A stretch of 64,000 nucleotides of DNA, taken from contig NZ_CP042239.1 of assembly GCF_007833215.1 (NCBI RefSeq), forward strand, positions 1,922,001 through 1,986,000, read 5' to 3'. The notes under the pieces are model-generated. The model saw nothing but the letters and a program-made list of their open reading frames with translations, was not told the DNA's origin and did not search any database. Source of the DNA: Sphingomonas suaedae. GTDB lineage: Bacteria > Pseudomonadota > Alphaproteobacteria > Sphingomonadales > Sphingomonadaceae. Both the position numbers and the translations under genes were made by a program. The first letter of the stretch is position 1; each line of letters begins with the position of its first letter. Positions 52,396 through 61,079 of the stretch are shown one piece after another.

Positions 52396-53085
52396 TCAGT
52401 TCGAAACCAGGATCGCGCGTGTCCAGACGCGGCCCTTGTTTTTCAACGTGATACGATATTCTTCGGTGCGCCCGGGAGTCCAGCGGCACAGCAGGTCGCG
52501 GCGCGCGATGCCACTGGTGACAGCAGGGCGATCGGTACAGGCGACCCGCCCATCGCTGTCGGTCACCGCCAGCTCCAGCGCAGCATCGCCATCGCCGCGC
52601 ACGCGCACCAGCGCGACGCGGCCGCCTTCCGCCTTTGCGCGCATCGTCAGCGTCCGTTCGGCGGGCAAGTCATGGGTATAGACGATCGCGGAGGGCAGGA
52701 TGCCCTTGCTCGCCTCCGCCTGCGCCACCTCGATCGCGGCCATCTTGTCAGCGTCGCCTTCGGCCCAGTCGCGCGCCTCGACCAGCAATGCGGCGGGCGC
52801 GGTGACCGGCAGTTCATCGCCCGTACGCGCACGGCCCAGCACCAGTGGCGCATTTTCGGCCGGGACCAGGACGAAATCCCCCTCCCCCAGCATCCGCGCG
52901 GCGACGATCATCATCGCGACGTCGCGGTCGGCGCGGGCGCGGGCGATTAGGTCGCGAACCAACTCCGCACGCTCGATCGTCGCATCGGACGCGGCGGTCT
53001 CCGCGCTCACCCTTTCGGGCGGCACAGCCGCCGCCGCGACGGGCAGCGCGGCGAGGGCGAAAACAAGGGCGTTCAGAAACTTCAT
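52396..53085 (-). CDS. Exported protein of the four-member MIVAARM paralogue family (divergent member)
   Basis: 229 residues from the ATG at 53085. Signal peptide (M-K-F-L-N-A-L-V-F-A-L-A-A-L...). It shares with three genes to the right M-M-I-V-A-A-R-M, a cysteine-bearing second half (D-G-R-V-A-C-T-D-R, D-L-L-C-R-W-T-P-G) and an end like A-I-L-V-S-N. It lacks the N-P-I-W-T-G-P core of the others and is the most divergent. It lies 19 bp before the caspase gene, so both are probably expressed together. Function unknown; two conserved Cys may form a disulphide. Confidence 0.7.
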   Translation of the reverse strand: MKFLNALVFALAALPVAAAAVPPERVSAETAASDATIERAELVRDLIARARADRDVAMMIVAARMLGEGDFVLVPAENAPLVLGRARTGDELPVTAPAALLVEARDWAEGDADKMAAIEVAQAEASKGILPSAIVYTHDLPAERTLTMRAKAEGGRVALVRVRGDGDAALELAVTDSDGRVACTDRPAVTSGIARRDLLCRWTPGRTEEYRITLKNKGRVWTRAILVSN

Positions 53086-53190
53086 CGGGTTATCGGCTGT
53101 CCTGCAGGCCAGTGAGAAACTGGTTCCTTTGTGGCTGGCGCGGATTGCCAGCACGACCGACAGGGTCTGACATGCATCAGCGCCGCCATC

Positions 53191-54953
53191 TCACTTGCCG
53201 GGTTCGCCGACCAGCGTGAACGCCGCCCAATATTTGGGGCTGACGAACTGACCGGTGCCTTCGTTGCGCACCGTCTTCATCGCAGCCTGAAGCGCGCGCG
53301 CGCGGCCGGCAATGTCGCCTTTCGATATATTGTCGAACGTCTGCTGCATCAGCAGCGAGGTCGCCGCGTCGCTGACCGCCCAATGGCTGACGAGCAGCGA
53401 GCGGGCGCCTGCGAAGAAGAAGGAGCGGGCGAGGCCCGACAGGCCCTCGGCGCCCGCCTTGCCGCTCGATGCGGCGGTGTTGCAGGCGGACAGCGCGACG
53501 AGGTCCGCCGACATCTTGAGCTCGGCGACTTCCGACGCGGTCAACAGGCCATCGTCCAGTGCCGTGGCGGTCTTGGGCGGGGTAAAGACAAGACCCGGCT
53601 CGGCATTGTCACCCACCTCGGTGGCGAGCAGGCCATGGGTGGAGAAGACGACGAAGCGCGCGGTCGGAATGGACTTGCTCGCCTTCACCGCCGTTTCGGT
53701 GGCGGCATCACCCAGCACGACCTCGGCGCGCTGGCCAAAGGTTTTGCCCAGACTCTCCAGTTCGGCCTTGGCCTGGGGGAGATAGGCGAGCGCCCGCAGC
53801 TTCTCGGTGTCCGCGAGCTTGCCTTTGTACATCTGTCCCGCCAGGTCGGGGGTTACCGAGCGGTCGGTCTTGCCGGGGACGAACTGCCCGAGCAGCGTCG
53901 GCGCGCCATAGGCCGCGAGCGCAACCCCACCAGCGCCCGCCTGGGCATAGGCGCGCGACGCCGCCCTGGTATCGCAGCCGGGATGCGCGTCGGCGGGGTT
54001 CGCGACGAGCAGGCAGCGCAGCGCGCGCAGCGATGACACCGACGGCAGTTCCGCCAGCGCATATTTGTCGATCAGCCACGGGCTGGTCGCGACCGCAGCG
54101 GCATCGGTATCCGCGCCCTGTGGCGGCGCGGTAACGAGCAGCGCCAGCGGGAGCGAGGTGAGCGCGCCGCTGACATTGGTGAGCAGTACCTGCTTGCCCG
54201 CCAGCACGTCTTCGACCGGTGCGATCAGTTGCTTGTAGATCTCATGCGCCAGCTTGCGATCGAACACCTTGCCCGCAGCCGCCTGGGGCGCCCCGGCCGG
54301 TGCGCGCGGCGGACGGACCGAGCCGCGCGCACCCATCGACCTCCATGCTCGCGCGCAACTGGCTCACCTTCTCGGCAAGCGCGCTGTCCTTCATCGCTTC
54401 GGACCGCGACCACGTCGCCTTTTCGCGCGTCACCGCCCAGGTGTAGCTGGCATCGTCCGAGGCGAGGATCACCACCATCGCCTCGTCGGGGTTGAGCAGC
54501 TTCTGCACCGCCGCAATGTCGAGCGCCCTGGGACGGGGTCAGGTCGAAATATTGCGGAAAGTCCTTGGCGATCTTCGCCTCGATCGTATCGGCTTCGCCG
54601 CGCAGCGCGGCGCGGCGCTGAGTCAGCGCGCGACGCTCTTCCTCCGGCACCTGTGCGCCGCGTTCGATCAGCGCGCTGAACTGGCGATCGACCGCCTCGA
54701 TCTCGGCGAGTTTCTTGTCGCGCTGCTGCTCGAGCACGGCGAGCGGCCCGCCACCGGCGGCAAAGCGCGCCGTGACGCGATCGACCGCCGCAGCCGCGCC
54801 GGAAATCTGGGCATATTGCGCCGCCTCGAACGCTTCGGAGCGGAGCACCTCGGGCGAGGGGACCGGCTCGATCTGAATGTCGGGCGATGTCTGAGCGCTC
54901 AGCAGCATCGCCCCGAGCGGAACCGCCAGACATTTGCGTAAGCGAGCAGTCAT
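53191..54953 (-). pseudogene. Exported CHAT-domain protease with two frame disruptions
   Basis: Three overlapping frames together read as one CHAT protein of about 585 residues. Frame A (54953 down) has a signal-like start and helical E-A-F-E-A-A-Q-Y-A-Q; it shifts near 54515-54540 to frame B (L-D-I-A-A-V-Q-K-L-L-N-P-D-E), then near 54320-54345 to frame C with the CHAT dyad F-S-T-H-G (H234 of that frame) and L-S-A-C-N-T (C285). Both shifts need one extra base removed. CHAT proteins are caspase-like Cys proteases. The usual TPR part is missing; a separate TPR gene at 62593-64000 may supply it. Assembly error or real disruption cannot be decided here. Confidence 0.7.
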
Positions 54954-54972
54954 GTTCCCTCCTGCACCTGAT

Positions 54973-55677
54973 TCAATTACTTACCAGGGCGACACCCGTG
55001 CCCTGTTCGCCGTAGTTTACGGTCTGCACAGAGACCGGCCCGGTCCAGATCGGATTGACGCGGCAATAGAGCGTCACATTGCCCGAACGGTCCTGGCACA
55101 TCAGTCCGCCATTCTCGTCGAGCACCCTGAGCACGACCGGTACGGCACTGTCGCGTCGCGCTCCGACGACGAATGGTTCCCCGCCGCGTCGCGTGACCCG
55201 CAGGGTCCAGGTCGTTTTGGCGGGGACGAACCGAGCGGTGCGGATCGAATTGCACGGGCACGCGACACCTCGCGTCTGCTCTGCCTGCGACGCTTCGATC
55301 TCGGCGAGCAGATCGGGATCTCCTGCAGCGAGCCGCCCCGCTTCGGCGAACAGGTCGGCGGCGGTCAGCGTATCGACCGCGCCCTCCGTGACCATCTCGC
55401 GATCGAGGCGTCCCTTGTCGGTTCCCTTTTTGAGCGGAATCGAATCGATCATTCGCGCCGCCACGATCATCGCGCGCGCATCCTTCGTCGCGCGAGCATA
55501 GTCGGCCAGACGATAACCCAGCAGGAGCGTATCGGTAGCGCGGGAATTTTCGGTATCAGGCAGGATTTTCGGCGAAGGATCCGCGGCATCCTGTGCCGGT
55601 TCCGGCGGATTGACCTGGGCGGACAGCGCCGCCGCCAGAAGCGGAAGTGCCAGGAACTTTGCGAAACGGGCGCTCAT
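54973..55677 (-). CDS. Exported protein of the MIVAARM/CRVNPIWTGP paralogue family
   Basis: 234 residues. Signal peptide ends A-L-S-A-Q. Core motifs shared with the next two genes are L-G-Y-R-L-A-D-Y-A-R, D-A-R-A-M-I-V-A-A-R-M, G-G-E-P-F-V-V-G, D-E-N-G-G-L-M-C-Q-D and L-Y-C-R-V-N-P-I-W-T-G-P, ending G-V-A-L-V-S-N. It carries four conserved-type Cys including a C-P-C. It sits directly before the CHAT gene. The N-terminal half is helical, the C-terminal half probably a beta-sandwich. Function unknown. Confidence 0.75.
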   Translation of the reverse strand: MSARFAKFLALPLLAAALSAQVNPPEPAQDAADPSPKILPDTENSRATDTLLLGYRLADYARATKDARAMIVAARMIDSIPLKKGTDKGRLDREMVTEGAVDTLTAADLFAEAGRLAAGDPDLLAEIEASQAEQTRGVACPCNSIRTARFVPAKTTWTLRVTRRGGEPFVVGARRDSAVPVVLRVLDENGGLMCQDRSGNVTLYCRVNPIWTGPVSVQTVNYGEQGTGVALVSN

Positions 55678-55708
55678 GACTTCTCCTCGTTCCTGTCGAT
55701 GACCGGCA

Positions 55709-56386
55709 TCAGTTGGCGACCATCGCTACCCGGACGTCGCGCTCGCCATGGTTAGTCACGACGGCGAAGAACGGCCCGCTCCAGATCGGGGTGACACGGC
55801 AATAAAGGGTCACATTCTGCGACAGATCCTGGCAGACGAGATTGTCGTTCTCGTCATAGATTTTGAGGTCCATCCCGGTCGCGCTGTCACGCCGGACGCC
55901 GACCACCAGCGGCTCACCCCCACGCGCGGCGAAGCGCACACGCCAGTTGGTACCGGCGGGGACGAAGTGCACATTTCGGATCGCGCAATGCAGCTTGCAT
56001 ATCGTGCCCCGACTTTCTTCCGCCCGCGCTCCCTCAACCTCGCGGCGCAGTTCGGCGTCTCCTGCGGCCAGCGTCGCCGCCTCGGTGAACAGCGCCTGCG
56101 CCGCGGGGTCGAAATCCGGCGCCGATAACCGTTCGCCGGAATCGACAGGGGCAGATGCGAGCATCCGTGCCGCGACGATCATCGCGCGGGCATCGCGCGC
56201 GCTGCGGGCATGATCAGCCAGTCGATAGCCCAGCGCCAGCGTCTCGACGGCCTGCGCAGCCGGAGTCGCCTCGCCCATATTGTCGGAAAGATTGACGCGC
56301 TTGTCTTGCATCGCGCCAGCGGGAAGTGCGCTCAGCGCGGTTGCGGCGATCGCCAGCACGAGCCTTGCGGGAACAGTGTTCCGCAT
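55709..56386 (-). CDS. Exported protein of the MIVAARM/CRVNPIWTGP paralogue family
   Basis: 225 residues from the ATG at 56386, preceded by GGGGAGGG. Signal peptide ends P-A-G-A-M-Q. Motifs: L-G-Y-R-L-A-D-H-A-R, D-A-R-A-M-I-V-A-A-R-M-L, R-G-G-E-P-L-V-V-G-V-R-R, D-E-N-D-N-L-V-C-Q-D, L-Y-C-R-V-T-P-I-W-S-G-P. Ends R-V-A-M-V-A-N. Clearly a tandem duplicate of its neighbours. Function unknown. Confidence 0.75.
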   Translation of the reverse strand: MRNTVPARLVLAIAATALSALPAGAMQDKRVNLSDNMGEATPAAQAVETLALGYRLADHARSARDARAMIVAARMLASAPVDSGERLSAPDFDPAAQALFTEAATLAAGDAELRREVEGARAEESRGTICKLHCAIRNVHFVPAGTNWRVRFAARGGEPLVVGVRRDSATGMDLKIYDENDNLVCQDLSQNVTLYCRVTPIWSGPFFAVVTNHGERDVRVAMVAN

Positions 56387-56444
56387 CGCGACCCTCCCCG
56401 GAAACGGCGGCCCGCTCAAGGCAGGCCACGGTCCGAAAGCCGCC

Positions 56445-56472
56445 GCCCCGGGACGCAGAGGCATCCCGGGGC
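56445..56472. terminator. Hairpin between two paralogue genes
   Basis: A perfect 9-bp stem, GCCCCGGGA (56445-56453) and TCCCGGGGC (56464-56472), with a 10-base loop, just after the stop of the gene at 56488. No T-run follows on the minus strand, so it may attenuate transcription or protect the upstream mRNA rather than terminate. Confidence 0.45.
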
Positions 56473-56487
56473 GAACGACAGATCGGC

Positions 56488-57180
56488 TTAGTTGGTCACC
56501 AGCGCGAGGCCGGTACCCATGCCACCATGGTTGATTGCCTTCATCGAGAAGGGACCGGTCCAGATCGGGTTTACGCGGCAGTACAGCGTCACATTGTGCG
56601 ACATGTCCTGGCACACCAGATTGCCGTTCTCGTCATAGATCTTCAGGTCGACCGGGGTGGCCGAGTCACGGCGCACGCCGACGACGAGCGGCTCACCGCC
56701 ACGGGCGGCGAAACGGACCGTCCAGGTGGTGTTGCCCGGGACATACTGAACGGTACGGATCGCACCGCCGACGACACCCTTCGAGGTCTCGGCCTGAGCG
56801 GCTTCGACGGCTTCGATGATGTCCGCGTCGCCCGCAGCCAGCGTCTTGGCTTCGGCGAACAGGTCGGCCGAGGTGGTCACCTTGGCTTCGCCAGTCCCCT
56901 TGCCGGTGCCTTCGATCTTGCCCTTGTCGGTGCCTTCCTTGACGGTGACAGAATCGACCATCTTGGCCGCGACGATCATCGCGCGCGCATCCTTGGTGGT
57001 GCGTGCATAGTCGGCGAGGCGATAGCCAAGCGTCAGCGTATCGACAGCCTTCGAGCTTTCGGTCGCCGGAACTTCCTTGTCGCCAAGGTTCGTACCCTTC
57101 TTGTCCTGCGCGATCGACGGCGCGGCCAACATGCTTGCAGCAACCAGCGCCAGCGCCATCTTCTTGTTGAGCTTAACCAT
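56488..57180 (-). CDS. Exported protein of the MIVAARM/CRVNPIWTGP paralogue family, lead copy
   Basis: 230 residues with a clean signal peptide (M-V-K-L-N-K-K-M-A-L-A-L...S-I-A-Q-D). Same core motifs: L-G-Y-R-L-A-D-Y-A-R, D-A-R-A-M-I-V-A-A-K-M, G-T-D-K-G-K repeats, D-E-N-G-N-L-V-C-Q-D and C-R-V-N-P-I-W-T-G-P. It is richer in Lys and Thr than its paralogues and has the best ribosome site (GAGGAG) after a 283-bp promoter gap, so it is probably the most strongly expressed member. The hairpin after it would make it a discrete transcript. Function unknown. Confidence 0.78.
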   Translation of the reverse strand: MVKLNKKMALALVAASMLAAPSIAQDKKGTNLGDKEVPATESSKAVDTLTLGYRLADYARTTKDARAMIVAAKMVDSVTVKEGTDKGKIEGTGKGTGEAKVTTSADLFAEAKTLAAGDADIIEAVEAAQAETSKGVVGGAIRTVQYVPGNTTWTVRFAARGGEPLVVGVRRDSATPVDLKIYDENGNLVCQDMSHNVTLYCRVNPIWTGPFSMKAINHGGMGTGLALVTN

Positions 57181-57463
57181 TACCTAAGTCTCCTCACTCT
57201 CCGGCCTGCTCCCAAGCGGGCCTTAGCTATTTCTGATCCATCGATCAGGCAGGTTTGTGTGTAATGTGGCCCCCGCCGTCGCGACACTAACAGTTTCAGT
57301 CCTCGAATCCATCCGATTCTTGAACCCGAAGTCCCTGATTCGTGAGACTTTCGTGAAAAATCCACCCAATTCTGGGTAACTTTGCGCCGCGTCCCGATGT
57401 AACGTTGTTACAAGGCTACCCAAGGTGGATATGGGGCGGCGGGGCGATCCCGCCGCCCATGAG
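57181..57463. promoter_or_regulatory. Promoter gap of the paralogue genes, with GC hairpin
   Basis: 283 bp without a gene, AT-richer than its surroundings at 57230-57420. It separates the protease/two-component operon from the paralogue/CHAT/caspase genes. A 10-bp stem, GGGCGGCGGG (57434-57443) and CCCGCCGCCC (57449-57458), lies just after the HtrA-type protease stop and may end that operon, although no T-run follows. Confidence 0.5.
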
Positions 57464-58861
57464 TTACCGTTCCAGCCGCAACTGGATCAGGCTATTTCCG
57501 CGCGCGACGAACAATATTGCGCCACCGGCGATGTTCTGGAACGCCCGGGCAAGCTCTGCCGCACTCTGCACCTGCTCGCCATTGACGCCGACGATGACGT
57601 CCCCGGTCTGAAGTCCCGAACGCGCAGCCTGCGAATTGGGCTGAAGGCTCGCGACCACCGCACCGCGAACCTGCGCGGGCAGCCGATCGCTGGCATTGAC
57701 ATCGCGGAAGGTGGCGCCAAGCGCCGCTAGGCCCTGGCTGCTGCCGCTCGGCGGGCGCTGGACCTGAACCGGCCGCGGGGCTTCGACCCGCACCTGTGCC
57801 GTGCCGGTCTGGCCGCCACGGCGATAGCCGAGCGCGATCGTCTTGCCCGGTTCGAGCACGCCCAGGATCGCGGTCAGATTGCCCGGCCCCTCGATCGCCC
57901 GGCCATCGGCGGATGTGATGATGTCGCCGGACCGCAGGCCCGCACGCGCCGCCGCGCCATCGGGCGACACTTCGGCGACCAGCGCGCCGCGTGTCGATCC
58001 GCCCGCCGCCGCCTCGACGGTTACCGGCCCGACCGTCACGCCGATCCGGCCACGCCGTACGGTGCCGTTGCGGCGCAACTGATCGGCGACGGCCATCGCC
58101 ATGTTGATCGGCACGGCAAAGGCGATGCCGCTATTGTCACCCGATTTGGACCAGATCGCGGTGTTGATGCCGATCAGCCGTCCCCGGCTGTCGATCAGGG
58201 CGCCGCCCGAATTGCCGCTGTTCACCGCAGCGTCGGTCTGAATGAAATCCTGAAGCCCGTCGCCGATTCCGGTGCGGCCCAGGCCCGAAATGACGCCCAT
58301 GGTCAGCGTCTGGTCGAAACCGAAGGGATATCCGATCGCAAAGGCGAGATCGCCGACCTCGATCGACCCGCTGTCGCCCATCTGGATCGCACGCAGCCCG
58401 CTCGCCTTGACGCGCAGCAACGCGATGTCGGTCTGCGGATCGCGGCCGACCACTTCGGCATCGACCACGCGACCGTCATAGAGCTGGATCTTGAACGCGG
58501 TCCCCTTCTCGACGACGTGGTTGTTGGACAGGATCTCGCCACGCGCAGCATCGATGATGACGCCCGATCCGCTTCCGATCGGCTGCGGTGCGCCCTGCGC
58601 AGGAGGACGCTGCGCCGACGACTGGCCGCGAAACGGGTCGTCCTCCTGCCCGGAGCGCTCGGCCTGTTTCTGGCCCAGCACGATGACCTTGACCACGCTC
58701 GGCGCCACGGCCTTGAGGTCGCGCGCGTAGGAATAGACGCCGCGCGCGCTGTCGAACGGCGCGGTCTGTGCCGCTGCGGGCAGCACAGGCATCGACGTGC
58801 CTATCATCGCCAGCACCGCCACTCCCGCCAGCAGCCCCGAATGCACCTTGCTCTTCATCAT
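57464..58861 (-). CDS. HtrA/DegQ-type periplasmic serine protease with two PDZ domains
   Basis: 465 residues. Signal peptide ends P-A-A-A-Q. Trypsin-like domain with H115 (S-N-N-H-V-V), D145 (Q-T-D-I-A-L-L) and S218 (N-S-G-N-S-G-G-A-L), then two PDZ domains (about 275-360 and 375-465). This is the Do-like family of envelope quality-control proteases and chaperones. Its ATG overlaps the histidine kinase stop (ATGA), so kinase and protease are translationally linked, as in envelope-stress circuits such as CpxRA-DegP. Length and motifs are normal. Confidence 0.93.
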   Translation of the reverse strand: MMKSKVHSGLLAGVAVLAMIGTSMPVLPAAAQTAPFDSARGVYSYARDLKAVAPSVVKVIVLGQKQAERSGQEDDPFRGQSSAQRPPAQGAPQPIGSGSGVIIDAARGEILSNNHVVEKGTAFKIQLYDGRVVDAEVVGRDPQTDIALLRVKASGLRAIQMGDSGSIEVGDLAFAIGYPFGFDQTLTMGVISGLGRTGIGDGLQDFIQTDAAVNSGNSGGALIDSRGRLIGINTAIWSKSGDNSGIAFAVPINMAMAVADQLRRNGTVRRGRIGVTVGPVTVEAAAGGSTRGALVAEVSPDGAAARAGLRSGDIITSADGRAIEGPGNLTAILGVLEPGKTIALGYRRGGQTGTAQVRVEAPRPVQVQRPPSGSSQGLAALGATFRDVNASDRLPAQVRGAVVASLQPNSQAARSGLQTGDVIVGVNGEQVQSAAELARAFQNIAGGAILFVARGNSLIQLRLER

Positions 58862-60267
58862 TCCCCTTTCCCCGATCCTGCGATCATGTCTTCGACAAGC
58901 GCCGGCAGCGTGATTTCGATACGAAATCCGCCAGCGCGATTATAAGCCTGTACATTGCCGCCTGCGCGGAGCGCGACCGTGCGGACGAATGCCAGACCCA
59001 GGCCATGGCTGTCCGCACCGCCGCTCGAATAGCCGGGCTCAAAAATCCGTTCGATCTTGCTTTGCTCGATCCCCGGCCCGTCATTCTCGACCGCGATCCC
59101 GACGGTGTCGCCTACGCGCGTCACCGTGCAGCGAATGGTCGATCCCGGGTTGGCGAACTTGACCGCATTGCCCATGATATTCTCGACCATCCGGTCGAAC
59201 AGGTCGGCCGCGACGCGCACGCGCGCATCCTGTGCCTCCAGCGCGAACTCCAGATCCTTGTCGTCGCCCAGATAGACGAACATGTCGTCGATCAGCTGGC
59301 GGATGCGCGCGCCGGGATCGACGCTGTCCGCCTCGGTCCGGCGCGACACTTCCGCATCGATGATGCCGAGCAGCATCCGGCAGCGTTTGTCGACCGTCAG
59401 CAATTTCGCATCCGCATCGGCGATCAACGGCTCGCCTGGTATCTTCTCATTCAGCGCGTCGAGATGCTTGCGCGCCACCATCACCGGCCCGCGCAGATCG
59501 TGCGCAACATGGCGGTGAAGCCGCCGCAGCCCGCCGATCATGTCCTCCGACCGCGCGAGCAACGCGTTCAGATGCTGGGCGAGCAGGCGAAATTCGGGTT
59601 GCGCATCATCGACGGGCGCGCGCTCGGCAAAACCGGTCCGGTCGGCGCGATCGAGCAGCGCGTTGAACGCATCCAGTCGGGTGCGCCACCCGCGCATCAG
59701 CGCCCAGGCGAGCAGCCCGGCGAACAGCAGAAACGCCAGGCCCACGCCCGCCGCAAGCAGATAGGCGCGCGTCACCAGCCGCGGATCGGGGCTGAAGATG
59801 CGCGCGCTCAGAAAGGCGCGGCCCTCGCCCAGATCCTCGATCGTACCGACGGCGACCGTGTCGGCGCGCTGGCACGCGGTCCCCGCCGGAACCCGGAACT
59901 GGACTTCGCCGCTGCCCGAGGGCCAGGCGAGCTGCGGCGTACCGACCAGCCCGCCTTCCCCACCGCGATACAGGAACAGCGCCCGCGCCCGCTCGCCGCT
60001 GTCGCAGCGGCCGCCATCGGTCGCCTCCATCGCCCGCGCCGCGATCATCGTCAGTATATCCGCATCGCGCTCCTCCGCCGACATGGCGGGCGGCAGGCTG
60101 GCGATCTTGCTGGTCAGCACCGCCGCATCGGCCTGCGCGCGCACCATCGCCAGATCGCGGGCGTTCGCCGACACCATCTGGAGCAGGCCGAGGGTCAGCC
60201 CGACCAGCGCCACCGCCGCAAGCGCGCCGATGACGAAGGTCGTACGAAGCGGAAGCCAGCGAAACAT
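58858..60267 (-). CDS. Sensor histidine kinase
   Basis: 469 residues. Two membrane segments (about 8-30 and 168-190) bracket a periplasmic sensor region with a Cys pair (C88 in G-R-C-D-S-G and C132 in T-A-C-Q-R-A), possibly a redox or disulphide sensor. Then a HAMP-like linker, HisKA with H256 (H-V-A-H-D-L-R-G-P-V), and the ATPase boxes E-N-I-M-G-N-A-V-K-F, N-D-G-P-G-I-E and H-G-L-G-L-A-F-V. It follows the response regulator by 5 bp. The signal is probably an envelope state related to the two proteases flanking it. Confidence 0.93.
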   Translation of the reverse strand: MFRWLPLRTTFVIGALAAVALVGLTLGLLQMVSANARDLAMVRAQADAAVLTSKIASLPPAMSAEERDADILTMIAARAMEATDGGRCDSGERARALFLYRGGEGGLVGTPQLAWPSGSGEVQFRVPAGTACQRADTVAVGTIEDLGEGRAFLSARIFSPDPRLVTRAYLLAAGVGLAFLLFAGLLAWALMRGWRTRLDAFNALLDRADRTGFAERAPVDDAQPEFRLLAQHLNALLARSEDMIGGLRRLHRHVAHDLRGPVMVARKHLDALNEKIPGEPLIADADAKLLTVDKRCRMLLGIIDAEVSRRTEADSVDPGARIRQLIDDMFVYLGDDKDLEFALEAQDARVRVAADLFDRMVENIMGNAVKFANPGSTIRCTVTRVGDTVGIAVENDGPGIEQSKIERIFEPGYSSGGADSHGLGLAFVRTVALRAGGNVQAYNRAGGFRIEITLPALVEDMIAGSGKGE

Positions 60268-60272
60268 CCGGG

Positions 60273-61079
60273 TCAGCGCCCGCCCTCCAGCCCGGCAAGA
60301 TTGCGCAGCGCGAACCCCTGAGCCCAGATGTTGGTCACCAGCGGGTGATAATCATCGGGGATGTCGGGACATTGCCGCTTGAGCGACTTGCGCAGCCGCT
60401 TGATCGCCTGATCGACGGTGTTGGCGAACTCCTCGGGGAAGTGGCTCCACCCCTTGCCGATCCAGCAGCGGTCCCACAGCATCGACTGGCTGAGCGGATT
60501 GCCGCGCTCCTTGTAGAGTTCGACCAAGATGTCCGCCTCGCGGCTGGTCAGTTGCAGCAACCGTCCGTTGCAGCGCGCCTCCTTGGTATCGGGATCGATC
60601 TCCAGCGGCGCGCAGGTCCAGCCCTTGGACCGCATCGTCGGCTTGCGGCGGCGCAGTTGCGCGGCGACCCGGGCGACCAGTTCCTCGCTCGTCGCGGGCT
60701 TGGGGACATAGTCGTCCGCACCGCGCGCGATCAGGCCGTGGATGCGTTGTTCCTCGCCACCGAGCAGCGAATAGACGAGCGCGGGGACATCGGGATCGGT
60801 CTTGAGGCCATTGGGGCGACGGCGCACGCGATCGAGCACTTCCAGCCCTTCGATCCCCGGATTGATCCGGTCGAGCACCAGCACGTCATAGGCGTGCTCG
60901 CCCAGTGCGGCGAGCGCCGCGTCACCGGTCTCGAACAGGTCAACGCTCTCGCACCCGGCATCCTCAAGCGCCGTCTTCATCTCGGCGCCGATCTCGTCCT
61001 CCAGGATCAGCGCGCGACATCCCGCGAAGGTATCGGCGATATTCTGCGCGGCTTCCGCGTCCAGCTTGAGCGCGCTCAT
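60273..61079 (-). CDS. OmpR/PhoB-type response regulator
   Basis: 268 residues. Receiver domain with acidic E-D-E at 27-29, phospho-acceptor D70 (V-L-V-L-D-R-I) and K127 (Y-V-P-K-P). The C-terminal winged helix reads L-T-S-R-E-A-D-I-L-V-E-L and ends in V-D-Q-A-I-K-R-L-R-K-S. A 20-residue N-terminal extension precedes the receiver. Its ATG shares one base with the stop of the upstream protease (TGATG). It likely controls the protease and exported-protein genes of this block. Confidence 0.92.
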   Translation of the reverse strand: MSALKLDAEAAQNIADTFAGCRALILEDEIGAEMKTALEDAGCESVDLFETGDAALAALGEHAYDVLVLDRINPGIEGLEVLDRVRRRPNGLKTDPDVPALVYSLLGGEEQRIHGLIARGADDYVPKPATSEELVARVAAQLRRRKPTMRSKGWTCAPLEIDPDTKEARCNGRLLQLTSREADILVELYKERGNPLSQSMLWDRCWIGKGWSHFPEEFANTVDQAIKRLRKSLKRQCPDIPDDYHPLVTNIWAQGFALRNLAGLEGGR

